This document shows positions 50,909 to 59,648 of a DNA stretch of 64,000 nucleotides, in pieces (positions within the stretch are counted from its first letter, which is position 1; each line of letters begins with the position of its first letter). The notes under the pieces are model-generated. The model worked only from the letters and a program-made list of their open reading frames with translations, was not told the origin of the DNA and did not search any database. Source of the DNA: Streptomonospora alba (GTDB lineage Bacteria; Actinomycetota; Actinomycetes; Streptosporangiales; Streptosporangiaceae); NCBI RefSeq assembly GCF_000826685.1, contig NZ_JROO01000006.1, positions 124,001 through 188,000 on the forward strand, given 5' to 3'. The position numbers and the translations under genes were made by a program.

Positions 50909-51535
50909 GTGGATATCGAACTCGCCCGCGCCTGGGTGCGGGGCATCGACGCGGCCGTCGAGCGGGAACGGGAGCGGCTGGGCGAGCTGGACGCCGCCGT
51001 CGGCGACGGCGACCACGGCGAGAATCTGCGGCGCGGGTTCTCCTCTGCGGTGGAGGCCGTGGAGGCGATGGACCCCGACTCGGTCGGCGCGGTGCTCACC
51101 AAGACCGGCACCACCCTGGTCTCGCGGGTCGGCGGCGCCTCCGGTCCCCTCTACGGCTCGGCCTTCCGCGCCGCGGGCAAGCGGCTGGCCGCCGAGCGTG
51201 TCGAGCCTGAGGACGTGGGCGCCGCACTGAGCGCCGCGCTGGAGGAGGTGCGCCGCCTGGGCGGCGCGCAGACCGGCGACAAGACGATGGTCGACGCCTT
51301 GGCACCCGCCGTGGACGCCTTCCTCAAGGCGGTGGACTCCGGAGGAGGGCTGAGCGAGGCGGCGCGCGCGGCCGCCGACGCGGCCGAGGAGGGCGCGCGT
51401 GCCACCGAGCCGCTGCAGGCGCGCAAGGGCCGCGCGTCCTACCTCGGCGAACGCAGTATCGGCCACCTGGACCCGGGTGCGGTCTCCACGGCACTGGTGC
51501 TGCGCGCCCTGGCCGAGGCGGCTGCACAGGGCTGA
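50909..51535 (+). CDS. dhaL: Dihydroxyacetone kinase ADP-binding subunit DhaL
   Basis: 208 residues from GTG 50909 with GGGAGG upstream. A helical barrel: the Mg/ADP-binding aspartates lie in DAAVGDGDHGENLRRGF, and VGGASGPLYGSAF and RRLGGAQTGDKTMVDAL follow. It holds a tightly bound nucleotide that is phosphorylated by DhaM and passes phosphate to Dha. Convergent with the LCP gene 18 bp away. Confidence 0.95.
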   Translation: MDIELARAWVRGIDAAVERERERLGELDAAVGDGDHGENLRRGFSSAVEAVEAMDPDSVGAVLTKTGTTLVSRVGGASGPLYGSAFRAAGKRLAAERVEPEDVGAALSAALEEVRRLGGAQTGDKTMVDALAPAVDAFLKAVDSGGGLSEAARAAADAAEEGARATEPLQARKGRASYLGERSIGHLDPGAVSTALVLRALAEAAAQG

Positions 51536-51553
51536 CACGCGGCTCCGCCGGGC

Positions 51554-52570
51554 TCAGCCCAGCCTCTCGGCGTCGCTGGCCAGTTCGTGCTCGTCGATGT
51601 AGGCCTGGAGGCGGTCCTGCTCCAGCGCCTCGAACAGGCCGTCGTTGACCGACGTGTCCAGCCGCAGCACGTTCTTCCCGTCGATCCATGCGGGCTTGTC
51701 GACCGCCAGGGTGACGAAGACGGCGTTCTCCGGTCCGACGTCGAGCAGTCGCGCCGCAGCCGCCTGCATCGTGGCGGCGGTGACTCTGTCGTCGACGGCC
51801 AGCGACTCGCTGGCGGCCTGCAGGAACGCGTCGAGCCGCTGCGGATCGGAGGCCAGGCCGGAGTTCGCCGCCTTCTCGGCCATCGCGTTGAGGAACACAT
51901 GCTGGCGCTCGACCCTGTCGATGTCGCTTCCGGAGAGGCCCTTGCGCTCGCGGACGAACCGCAGCGCCTCCTCGCCGTCCATGTGGTTTTCGCCCTGCGG
52001 CCAGTGCCAGCCGTTGGTGGGATCGTGGATCGCGTGCGGCAGGTCGAGCGTGACGCCGCCCAGCGCGTCGACCATCCGCTCGAAGCCGCGGAAGTCCAGC
52101 GCCGCGAAGTGGTCGATCGCGACGCCGCTGAGGCGCTCGACAGTGCTCACCAGCAGCCGGGGACCGCCCTGGCGGTAGGCCTCGTTGATCTTGTCCCGGC
52201 CGTGCCCGGGAATCTCCACCCAGGAGTCGCGCGGAAACGAGATGGCGAACGCGCGCTGGGCGCCCTCGGGCATGTGCACCAGGATGATCACGTCGGAGCC
52301 CGACTTGCCGCTGCGCCACTTGCCGGTGGTGGCGTCGCCGCGCAGGTCCGAACCCACCAGCAGCCAGTTCTCGCCGGGGTCGGCCTCGGCGGAGGCGCGA
52401 TCGGTGGGCAAGGCGCCGGAGATGCGGTCGACGTTGCTGTCGTAGACGCCGACGCGCCACAGCACGGTTCCGGCGGCGGCCGCGATCACCACGAGCACGG
52501 CGGTGAACGCGGAGGCGAGCACACGCCGCGCCCGCCGGCTCCCCCGGTGCCTGGTGTGCGAATCGACCAT
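51554..52570 (-). CDS. LytR-CpsA-Psr (LCP) family wall-polymer ligase
   Basis: 338 residues. An N-terminal membrane helix (VLASAFTAVLVVIAAAAGTVLW) is followed by an extracellular LCP domain: NWLLVGSDLRG, the Arg-bearing SFPRDSWVEIPGHGRDKINEAY and ALDFRGFERMVDALGGV. LCP enzymes transfer lipid-linked anionic polymers (teichoic acids, arabinogalactan) to peptidoglycan. A GTAGTACTAC palindrome (52596-52605) lies in the promoter region. No other wall-polymer gene is adjacent. Confidence 0.92.
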   Translation of the reverse strand: MVDSHTRHRGSRRARRVLASAFTAVLVVIAAAAGTVLWRVGVYDSNVDRISGALPTDRASAEADPGENWLLVGSDLRGDATTGKWRSGKSGSDVIILVHMPEGAQRAFAISFPRDSWVEIPGHGRDKINEAYRQGGPRLLVSTVERLSGVAIDHFAALDFRGFERMVDALGGVTLDLPHAIHDPTNGWHWPQGENHMDGEEALRFVRERKGLSGSDIDRVERQHVFLNAMAEKAANSGLASDPQRLDAFLQAASESLAVDDRVTAATMQAAAARLLDVGPENAVFVTLAVDKPAWIDGKNVLRLDTSVNDGLFEALEQDRLQAYIDEHELASDAERLG

Positions 52571-52758
52571 GACGCCGTCCCGATCGCGTCGGTACGTAGT
52601 ACTACGCCTTGATTGTCAGCTTTCCCGGTGACGCGCGGTCCTCACCCTCCGCGGACCCGCTTTCGGCGACGGGAACGGGCGGACGCCGCCGCGCCCGGCC
52701 GCGCGCCGCCGCATTCGGCGACCGTTCGCGCGGGGGTCGATCCCGCCCGCACGAACGC

Positions 52759-53634
52759 TCACCTGCACAGCACGGGCTCCGGCGCCTCGTCCGGCAGCCG
52801 GTGCCCGCGCTCGCCGCCGGCCGCACGCACCGGCACCGGTTCGGGCTCCGGCTGCCCGCCGGGACCGCTGAACCAGGTGCGCAGCGCCCGGCTCCACGGG
52901 TTGGCGCGCATGCCCGGGTAGAGCACGCCGACCGCCAGGCAGTACTTGCTGATGCGCACGGGGTGAGCGCTCAGGGCGCGCAGGATGCGATCGGCCTCGC
53001 CGCGGCCGTCGGCGGACTTGCACTCCACGACCGCCCACCCGTCGTCGGCCTTCGCCACCGCACCGTCCGCGCTGCACACCAGCCCGGTGTCGCAGGTGAT
53101 CCGTTCCGCTCCGGACAGCCGCACCAGGGTGCGGCGCCAGTACGCCGTCTCGACCCGCGGCGCGAGCCCGGCGGGCGGCAGCATCCCGTAGGCCTCGGTC
53201 AGCACCGGTACCAGGAAGGACCGCGCCTGAGCGGTCAGCTCGCGGCGGCGGTCGGCGGGATGGTCGATGCGCCGCTTGACGGTGGCCTCGCGCGCACCCT
53301 CCAGCTTCACCTCGAAGGAGCAGCCGCCGGTGTCGAGGTAGCTGCGGGTGCGGATCTTGAAGCGGCGGCGCCTGCCTTGCCGGTGCAGGCGGAAGGTGAG
53401 CAGGTCGGGGGTGTCGAAGTAGGTCGAGGAGTAGCGGAAGCCGCGCGCGCCGCCGATCTGCAGCACCGCCCAGTCGCGCCGCTCGGCCAGCGCGTCGACG
53501 AGGCGCAGGAGGTCCGAGCGGCGGACGAGGTGCTTGCGGTCCTGGCGGGTCAGCAGCTCCGCGCGGTCGGCGGCCTCGTCCAGCCCGATCCCGGGGAGCC
53601 GCCCGACGGCGGCGGTCTCGGCACCCGGGCTCAC
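52759..53634 (-). CDS. VTC-domain polyphosphate polymerase-like protein (CYTH superfamily)
   Basis: 291 residues from GTG 53634. Tunnel-fold residues of VTC domains: DRKHLVRRSDL, FRYSSTYFDTPDL, a RRRRFKIRTRSY basic strand, CSFEVKLEG, ERITCDTGLVC, WAVVECKSADG and ISKYCLAVG. The Lys/Arg/Glu pattern for binding phosphate chains is retained. Yeast VTC makes polyphosphate from ATP; bacterial members are mostly uncharacterised. Its start overlaps the DUF4956 stop by 4 bp (53631-53634), so both are made together. Confidence 0.88.
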   Translation of the reverse strand: MSPGAETAAVGRLPGIGLDEAADRAELLTRQDRKHLVRRSDLLRLVDALAERRDWAVLQIGGARGFRYSSTYFDTPDLLTFRLHRQGRRRRFKIRTRSYLDTGGCSFEVKLEGAREATVKRRIDHPADRRRELTAQARSFLVPVLTEAYGMLPPAGLAPRVETAYWRRTLVRLSGAERITCDTGLVCSADGAVAKADDGWAVVECKSADGRGEADRILRALSAHPVRISKYCLAVGVLYPGMRANPWSRALRTWFSGPGGQPEPEPVPVRAAGGERGHRLPDEAPEPVLCR

Positions 53635-54242
53635 CGCAGCACCTCCGGCCGGGCCGCCGGGCGGCCGGCGGTGCCCGGGCGCGCGGACCCCTGCGGGTCG
53701 CTCGCGCGGTAGCGCACGTCCACGACCATGGTCTCGCGCACGTAGTCGACCCTCTCGACCACCATCCGGCGCACCGGCGCCCGCAGTCTCCGCTCCAGGT
53801 CGGCGCGCAGAGCCGTGTCGTCCTCATGCACCACGTCGAGCACGATGACGCGCCGCCGGGCGCGACCGGTCAGCGCCGGGTGGTCGGCGGCGTACATCGT
53901 GCCGAGCAGCAGCAGGTCCAGCCCCGCCATGACGAGCAGCGAGTCCGCGCCGAGGGCGTTGACCAGTCCCAGTGCCAGGGCGATGAAGTAGTAGCCCACC
54001 TCGCGCTGGCTGATCTCGTCGGAGCGCAGCCGGATGATCGACAGCACCCCGAACAGCCCGAAGCCCAGCGCCAAGCCGGCCTGCTGGGCCATCAGCAGGG
54101 TGCAGACGGCGAAGATCCCGGTGTTGAGCGCGATGTAGGCGAACATCAGGTCGGCGCGGCGGTGCCGGCGGTAGTAGATCGCGCAGGCCAGGACGACGAT
54201 GGCGACCACGTCGACGGCGAGTGCCAAAAGGACGGTGTTCAC
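53631..54242 (-). CDS. DUF4956 membrane protein coupled to VTC domain
   Basis: 203 residues from GTG 54242 (GAGGTGCGC before it). Four to five membrane helices (VNTVLLALAVDVVAIVVLA; FAYIALNTGIFAVCTLLM; GLALGFGLFGVLSIIRLRS; YYFIALALGLVNALG) and then a soluble ferredoxin-like DUF4956 C-terminal region. The loop LRSDEISQREVGYYF is the family signature. A longer start at 54317 would run almost into the PHO-box-like repeat and is not preferred. DUF4956 and VTC genes co-occur widely and may form a membrane polyphosphate synthase. Confidence 0.85.
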   Translation of the reverse strand: MNTVLLALAVDVVAIVVLACAIYYRRHRRADLMFAYIALNTGIFAVCTLLMAQQAGLALGFGLFGVLSIIRLRSDEISQREVGYYFIALALGLVNALGADSLLVMAGLDLLLLGTMYAADHPALTGRARRRVIVLDVVHEDDTALRADLERRLRAPVRRMVVERVDYVRETMVVDVRYRASDPQGSARPGTAGRPAARPEVLR

Positions 54243-54325
54243 GCGCACCTCGGCTTCGAGAAGTGGTGGGGCTCGATACGGGCGACCGCTCCCGTGGGAG
54301 GGGGCGCCGGCATCCACTCTGCGAA

Positions 54326-54358
54326 GCCGTCATGAACCGGCGGTGAGCGAATCATGAG
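54326..54358 (-). promoter_or_regulatory. PHO-box-like triple 11-bp repeat upstream of DUF4956-VTC
   Basis: On the minus strand three consecutive 11-mers CTCATGATTCG, CTCACCGCCGG and TTCATGACGGC share TCA at the same position. This resembles Streptomyces PhoP PHO boxes. It lies about 85-115 bp upstream of the preferred DUF4956 start. A further TCATGA occurs at 54366. Confidence 0.58.
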
Positions 54359-54513
54359 GAAAGCTTCATGATGCGCTGCGCTGCGGCCGAGCGGGCTCGG
54401 TCCGACCGCAGCGAGACCTCAGGGGCACGGCGGCGGCGCACCGGGACACTCTCGCCGGGGGGCCGCGCCCCCGAGGACGCGCCTGGGGGCGGAAGCCCCG
54501 CCGCCGTTGCGGG

Positions 54514-54831
54514 TCAGCCCGCGAGCAGCTGGGGCTCGCGCCCGTGCGCGCTCCACAGCGCACCGGCCAGCGCCTCGTCGAGTTCGCTGACGGTCGCCGC
54601 GGCGGACACCGGGACCGGCCCCGAGCCGCGGACGCCGTCGGCCACCCGGGCGGTGGCGGTGCGCAGGCGCTCCAGCCGGAGGCCGATCTCGGCGGAGTCG
54701 CCGCCGAGGGCCTCCTCATAGGCCTTCAGCGCGTGCAGCAGGTCGAGCAGCCTCAGATGGGCGGCGTCGGTTTTGGCGCCGCGCAGGGCGTGCTCGGCTG
54801 CGGCGCGGGTCTTGCGAAGTGTGGTGTTCAT
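54514..54831 (-). CDS. Hypothetical helical protein, 105 aa
   Basis: 105 residues from ATG 54831 with AAAGGAGG upstream. Predicted all-helical: LRKTRAAAEHALRGAK, HLRLLDLLHALKAYEEAL, GLRLERLRTATARVADGV. No domain is recognised. It is on the same strand as, and 136 bp downstream of, the Hsp20 gene, so it may be co-expressed in stress. Confidence 0.6.
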   Translation of the reverse strand: MNTTLRKTRAAAEHALRGAKTDAAHLRLLDLLHALKAYEEALGGDSAEIGLRLERLRTATARVADGVRGSGPVPVSAAATVSELDEALAGALWSAHGREPQLLAG

Positions 54832-54967
54832 CGGGCTCAGCCCTCCTTTCCATCGCAGCGGGGACGCCGCGACAGGATCCACGAATCGGAGTGCGGGGCG
54901 GACGAACGCGTCGGGCAGGGCCGTGCGCGGCGGCCCTGCCCTCGCGGCTGCCCCGGCGTGGCGGGTC

Positions 54968-55393
54968 TTACGCGTCGATCTGGCGCGCCTGGCTGCCTCC
55001 GCTGACGTTGATCTTGCGGGGCTTCGCCTTTTCGGCGACCGGGACGCGCAGCGTAAGAACGCCGTCGGTGTACTCGGCGGAGATGTTGTCGGCGTCCAGC
55101 GTCTCGCCGAGGAACAGCTGCCGGGAGAACGTGCCCGAGGGGCGCTCGGCCACGACCATCTCCCGCCCTTCCCGGGCGGTGTCGGCCCGATCGGCCCTGA
55201 CGGTCAGCACGTTGCGCTCGACCTCCAGGTCGATGGACTCGGGCCGGACACCGGGCAGGTCGAAGTGGACCACGAACGAGTCGCCGTCCCGGTAGGCGTC
55301 CATCGGCATACCGACGGGCTGGCCTCCGTCGCCGAGCAGGCGCTGGGTGATCCGGTCGAAGTCCCGGAAGGGGTCTGTACGCATCAGCATCAT
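54968..55393 (-). CDS. Small heat-shock protein, Hsp20/alpha-crystallin family
   Basis: 141 residues from ATG 55393, GGAGG 5 nt upstream. Alpha-crystallin domain (~35-130): [25 protein letters not shown] (split), [31 protein letters not shown] (the final segment contains the G-V-L-T-L motif). The N-terminus has [15 protein letters not shown] and the C-terminus RQIDA. An ATP-independent holdase. It is divergent from an operon with an HspR-like regulator. Upstream is an AT-rich promoter (TATAAA about 60 bp from the ATG). Confidence 0.95.
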   Translation of the reverse strand: MMLMRTDPFRDFDRITQRLLGDGGQPVGMPMDAYRDGDSFVVHFDLPGVRPESIDLEVERNVLTVRADRADTAREGREMVVAERPSGTFSRQLFLGETLDADNISAEYTDGVLTLRVPVAEKAKPRKINVSGGSQARQIDA

Positions 55394-55512
55394 GGTCACC
55401 TCCAAAGTCGCTCACATAACCTGATGCGAGGAGACGCAGGTTTTATACCACGAACCCGAGAGAATAAACATCACGGACGCTGAGAAAGTTTCAATCCTGG
55501 GCAGGAGGAAAC

Positions 55513-55776
55513 ATGGCCTCCGCAGAGGGCCCCGAGGGGGTTCGCGGCACGGACCGCTCGACGGCCCGCGAGGAGACCACAGCCACGACCGCCCCCGGTA
55601 CGCTGCCGGAAAGCTCCGCGTGCGGGCGGTCCGTGGCCGCCCGCACCGCCGCCGGCGCCCTGCCGCACGGCGTGACCGTGAACGGGCCCGCCGAGCCGCC
55701 GGTCCCCGCCCGGCGCGCCGCGCTGGAACGGCTGGGCGGCGCGCTGCCCCCGCCGCGGAAGGACCCCCGCCGATGA
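55513..55776 (+). CDS. Small Pro/Ala-rich protein coupled to HspR-like regulator
   Basis: 87 residues. AGGAGG directly upstream of ATG 55513 (4 nt spacing) is a strong ribosome-binding site. The product is Pro/Ala/Arg/Thr-rich and probably disordered, with no recognised domain. Its stop overlaps the next ATG by 4 bp (55773-55776), so it is coupled to the MerR/HspR-like gene. Divergent from hsp20. Possibly an auxiliary of the regulator; that is inference. Confidence 0.65.
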   Translation: MASAEGPEGVRGTDRSTAREETTATTAPGTLPESSACGRSVAARTAAGALPHGVTVNGPAEPPVPARRAALERLGGALPPPRKDPRR

Positions 55777-56063
55777 CCGCAGACGGCCGCCCCGAGCCGG
55801 ACCGGGCCCTGTACACCATCTCGGTGGCAGCCGAACTCGCCGGGATCTCGCCGCAGGCGCTGCGCCTCTACGAGCAGCGCGGGCTGCTCAGCCCCGCGCG
55901 CACCGGCGGCGGCACACGCCTGTACAGCGACAACGACATCGCCCGGCTGCGCCGCATCAGCAGCCTGGCCGAGGAGGGCGTCAACCTCGCCGGCATCTCC
56001 CGCATCCTCGATCTGCAGGAGGAGAACACCCGGTTGCGCAGCAGCGGAGCCGAGGAGGGCTGA
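55773..56063 (+). CDS. HspR-like MerR-family regulator
   Basis: 96 residues. YTISVAAELAGISPQALRLYEQRGLL, then TRLYSDNDIARLRRISSLAEEGVNLAGI (split motifs) match HspR, the repressor that acts on HAIR sequences in actinobacterial heat-shock operons. Usually hspR sits in the dnaK operon; here it is divergent from hsp20, so it likely controls that gene and itself. A canonical HAIR element (CTTGAGT-N7-ACTCAAG) was not found in the intergenic region. Confidence 0.88.
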   Translation: MTADGRPEPDRALYTISVAAELAGISPQALRLYEQRGLLSPARTGGGTRLYSDNDIARLRRISSLAEEGVNLAGISRILDLQEENTRLRSSGAEEG

Positions 56064-56138
56064 GCACGGTCGCGGGCCCGGCCCGCCCGCGAGCGCACGG
56101 TAGGCCGGGACGCGGACGCGCGGCTACCTCGAATCCTC

Positions 56139-57515
56139 CTACTCTTGGGCTGGGGAGTCGGCCTGCCCGGTCGGCGCGGCCTGACCGCGTTGCGGTCTGC
56201 GGGCGAAGGGGGCCGCTACGGCGATCAGCCCCGGCAGCACCGCCAGAGCGAGCACGGGCGGCAGGTAGGAGCCGGCCAGCTCGTGGCCCAGCGAGAGCAG
56301 CAGCGGGGCCACCGCGGTGGAGGAGACCGCCACCGACTGGGTCAGCCCGCGCAGCGTGCCCAGGCTCGCGGTGCCGTAGTAGTACGGGAACGCCGCCGCC
56401 TCCACGGAGCGCGCCCCCGCGGCGCCGGCGCCCAGGGCCATTCCGTAGACGATTGCGGTCACTCCCGGTGCCACGATCGGCAGCATGCACAGCGCCGCGG
56501 CCTGCATCGCCATGCAGCCCATGATCAGCAGCTTCGGGGAGAAGCGGTCGGTGGCGGCGCTGAAGCCGAACGACGCCAGCAGCCCGGCCGCGGTCTGCGG
56601 CAGGAAGTTGGCCGCCGCCTGGGTGGGGGTCAGCCCCTGCTCGCCGAGGACGGAGACCTGGTGGAAGAACACCGCCGTGGTCACCAGGCCGCTTGCGGCC
56701 ACGGCGCCGGTGATCAGCCAGAACATCGAGGTACGTATGATCGAGCGAAGCGGCCAGGCGGTTTCGGCCGCGCCGCTGCCGCCGCCGTCCGCCCCCTGCG
56801 TGCCGGTGCCGCCCTTGCCCCCGCGCACGCCGCGCAGGCCCCAGATCGCGATCGGCAGCACGACCGCCCACACCACCAGCGCCTCGCCGAAGACGGCCGC
56901 GCGCCAGCCGATCTCGGTGATGACGCGCTCGGTGGCGACGGGAACCAGCGAGATCCCCGCCGTGCCGACCGCGGTGGTGATCCCGACGGCGGTGCCGCGC
57001 TTGCGGGTCACGGCGATGGCCACGGCGGTGGTGGCCACCAGGGTCATCCCGCCCTGGCCCATCGCGCGGGCGCCCACGAAGGCCACCGTCAGCCCGACGA
57101 GCCCTTCGACCAGCGACAGCAGCGTCAGGAAGCTGCCGAAGGTCAGCGCGACCACCGCCAGGACGGGCCGCACGCCGAACCGGTCCACGGCACGGCCGAT
57201 CCAGGGCAGCGCCACCGCGCCGCACAGAGTGCCGATCATGTAGGCGGTGGAGACGGCCGAGCGGCTGACGTCCAGGTCGCGGATGAAGTGGTCGATCAGC
57301 ACCGACATGCCGGCGGTCTGGCCGGGCCCGCTCAGCGCGAGGACGATCCCGCACAGTGCGACGGCCACGGCCGGGCGCCGGGCACCGCCGGCGCCGGCAG
57401 CCGCTCCGGGACCGGAGCCGGACGGAGGATCGGCCGGGGAATCGGTTGCGGACTCGTCGCCGGTCTCAGGGCGTGCGGACAGCGCGGACACCTGCTTTCG
57501 GCATACGGCGGGCAC
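56139..57515 (-). CDS. Major facilitator superfamily transporter
   Basis: 458 residues with about 12 membrane helices and a long hydrophilic N-terminus. The conserved loop 2-3 motif is WIGRAVDRFGVRPVLAVV, and a Gly/Thr-rich central loop (GVRGGKGGTGTQGADGGG) separates the halves. The N-terminal 45 residues are Pro/Gly/Ala-rich. The helix pattern and SATDRFSPKLLIMGC resemble monocarboxylate/OFA-type permeases of the MFS_1 group; no substrate can be assigned. GTG 57515 is the first in-frame start. Confidence 0.85.
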   Translation of the reverse strand: MPAVCRKQVSALSARPETGDESATDSPADPPSGSGPGAAAGAGGARRPAVAVALCGIVLALSGPGQTAGMSVLIDHFIRDLDVSRSAVSTAYMIGTLCGAVALPWIGRAVDRFGVRPVLAVVALTFGSFLTLLSLVEGLVGLTVAFVGARAMGQGGMTLVATTAVAIAVTRKRGTAVGITTAVGTAGISLVPVATERVITEIGWRAAVFGEALVVWAVVLPIAIWGLRGVRGGKGGTGTQGADGGGSGAAETAWPLRSIIRTSMFWLITGAVAASGLVTTAVFFHQVSVLGEQGLTPTQAAANFLPQTAAGLLASFGFSAATDRFSPKLLIMGCMAMQAAALCMLPIVAPGVTAIVYGMALGAGAAGARSVEAAAFPYYYGTASLGTLRGLTQSVAVSSTAVAPLLLSLGHELAGSYLPPVLALAVLPGLIAVAAPFARRPQRGQAAPTGQADSPAQE

Positions 57516-57738
57516 CGGACGGGGCGGGACATGAGGCGGGATGCGGGATGATCATCGGATGTCTGCGAGAGGGCGGGGCACCGCGTTCACGGCGCCGCCC
57601 CCGTGCGGCCACACTGCGGCATCCGACACGTCACCCTGGGATCACAGTGGAACACGGTATCCGACCGCCCGCGCGAGACCGCGCCCGCCCCCGCACGCAG
57701 CGGATGACCGCTCCGGCGGGGGCGGCGCCGATCGGGGG

Positions 57739-58275
57739 TCAGGGCATCAGGCCGACGTGGGCCAGCGCCTGGCGAAGCAGCACGCCCTGGCCGCCGCTCA
57801 TCTCCTGCTGCACGTTCTCGCCTGCCGCCTCCTCCGGTGAGAACCACACCAGGTCCAGCGCGTCCTGGCGGGGCCGGCAGTCGCCCGTGACCGGCACGAC
57901 GTAGGCCAGCGACACCGCGTGCTGCCGGGGATCGTGGAAGGGTGTGACGCCCGGCGTGGGAAAGTACTCCGCAACGGTGAAAGGCTGCGGCGAGGCCGGT
58001 ACGTGCGGCAGCGCGACCGGCCCCAGGTCCTTCTCCAGGTTGCGCAGCAGGGCGTCGCGGATCCGCTCGTGGTAGAGCACCCGGCCCGAGACCAGCGAGC
58101 GGCTGAAGGTCTGGTCGGGGGCCACACCCAGCAGCAGCCCGACGCTGGTCACCGCACCGGAGCCGTCCACGCGCACGGGGACGGCGTTGACGTAGACGAT
58201 GGGCAGGCGTCCGCGCGCGTCCTCGATCTCGGTGCGGGAGAGCCAACCGGGCGAGGTGTCCGTCGTATCTGTCAT
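57739..58275 (-). CDS. DUF4916 (Nudix-related) protein
   Basis: 178 residues. GWLSRTEIEDARGRLPIVYVNAVPVRVD, split, with GLLLGVAPDQTFSRSLVSGRVLYHE and a C-terminal LDLVWFSPEEA match the actinobacterial DUF4916 family, related to Nudix hydrolases. The classical Nudix box is degenerate, so hydrolase activity is uncertain. Divergent from the MscR gene (252 bp). Confidence 0.82.
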   Translation of the reverse strand: MTDTTDTSPGWLSRTEIEDARGRLPIVYVNAVPVRVDGSGAVTSVGLLLGVAPDQTFSRSLVSGRVLYHERIRDALLRNLEKDLGPVALPHVPASPQPFTVAEYFPTPGVTPFHDPRQHAVSLAYVVPVTGDCRPRQDALDLVWFSPEEAAGENVQQEMSGGQGVLLRQALAHVGLMP

Positions 58276-58527
58276 GGCACCGTCCTACCCCGTCGGCCCC
58301 GCGGACACCGACGGGTGTCACGGCTCACATCCGCCTCGGCCGGGTGCGCCCGCCACGCGTCAGGACCGGCGCTCCGGGGCCGATCGGGCGACGCGGTTCC
58401 CGTTCAACGAAACAGGTAGTGGACGCGGCCCCGGCGACTGGCCACCATGGCCCCACGGAGCGGTCCGCGTCACATGTCGCGGGCCACCGCTCCCCCGGCC
58501 ACAGGGCGGCAACGAAAAGAGGGCCAT

Positions 58528-59613
58528 ATGACCCAGGAAGTGCGCGGGGTCGTCGCGCGGACCAAGAACGCACCCGTCGAGATGGAGACCGTCCTCATCC
58601 CCGACCCCGGCCCCGGAGAGGCCGTGGTGCGCGTGCAGGCGTGCGGGGTGTGCCACACCGACCTGCACTACAAGCTGGGCGGTATCAGCGACGACTTCCC
58701 CTTCCTGCTCGGACACGAGGCCGCAGGCGTCGTGGAGTCGGTGGGCTCGGGAGTCACCGACGTCGCCCCCGGCGACTTCGTGGTCCTCAACTGGCGAGCC
58801 GTGTGCGGGCAGTGCCGCGCCTGCAAGCGCGGCCGCCCCTGGTACTGCTTCGACACCCACAACGCCGAACAGCCGATGACGCTGACCGACGGCACGCCCC
58901 TCTCCCCCGCCCTGGGCATCGGCGCATTCAGCGACAAGACCCTGGTCGCGGCGGGCCAGTGCACCAAGGTCGACCCCCAGGCCGCGCCCAGCGCCGTCGG
59001 GCTGCTGGGCTGCGGCGTGATGGCCGGAATCGGCGCCGCCATCAACACCGGCGCGGTGGGGCGCGGCGACAGTGTCGCGGTCATCGGGTGCGGCGGGGTC
59101 GGCTCGGCCGCGGTCGCCGGCGCCCGCCTGGCCGGGGCCGCCAAGATCATCGCCGTGGATCTCGACCGGCGCAAGCTGGACTCCGCGCGCGGCATGGGTG
59201 CGACCCACACCGTCGACGCCCGGGAGAACGACCCCGTGGAGGCCGTGCGCGAGCTGACCGGCGGGTTCGGAGCCGACGTCGTCATCGAGGCCGTGGGCCG
59301 ACCCGAGACCTACCGCCAGGCGTTCTACGCCCGCGACCTGGCGGGCACGGTGGTGCTGGTGGGCGTGCCCACCCCGGAGATGACGCTGGAACTGCCGTTC
59401 CTGGACGTCTTCGCCCGCGGCGGCGCGCTGAAGTCGTCCTGGTACGGCGACTGCCTGCCCAGCCGCGACTTCCCGATGCTCACCGACCTCTACCGGCAGG
59501 GGCGGCTGGACCTGGACGCGTTCGTCTCCGAGACCGTTCCGCTGGACGGGGTCGAGGGTGCGTTCGCGAAGATGGAGCACGGCGACGTGCTGCGTTCGGT
59601 CGTTCTGATGTAA
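58528..59613 (+). CDS. mscR: S-(hydroxymethyl)mycothiol dehydrogenase (MscR)
   Basis: 361 residues, the expected length. A zinc-dependent alcohol dehydrogenase: catalytic-zinc Cys39 and GHE (H63-E64), structural-zinc cysteines at 93, 96, 99 and 107 ([15 protein letters not shown]), NAD-binding [10 protein letters not shown]. The [15 protein letters not shown] opening and [15 protein letters not shown] are as in mycothiol-dependent formaldehyde dehydrogenase. Oxidises the mycothiol adduct of formaldehyde; supports actinobacterial origin. Start ATG 58528 after AAAGAGGG. Confidence 0.95.
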   Translation: MTQEVRGVVARTKNAPVEMETVLIPDPGPGEAVVRVQACGVCHTDLHYKLGGISDDFPFLLGHEAAGVVESVGSGVTDVAPGDFVVLNWRAVCGQCRACKRGRPWYCFDTHNAEQPMTLTDGTPLSPALGIGAFSDKTLVAAGQCTKVDPQAAPSAVGLLGCGVMAGIGAAINTGAVGRGDSVAVIGCGGVGSAAVAGARLAGAAKIIAVDLDRRKLDSARGMGATHTVDARENDPVEAVRELTGGFGADVVIEAVGRPETYRQAFYARDLAGTVVLVGVPTPEMTLELPFLDVFARGGALKSSWYGDCLPSRDFPMLTDLYRQGRLDLDAFVSETVPLDGVEGAFAKMEHGDVLRSVVLM

Positions 59614-59648
59614 GGCCCCTGGCCCTCACTTGGGGCGGGCGCCGGGGC

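Noticed and set aside
55394-55512. HAIR element for HspR between hsp20 and the regulator operon
   Set aside because: No CTTGAGT-N7-ACTCAAG or near match was visible; an alternative operator remains possible.
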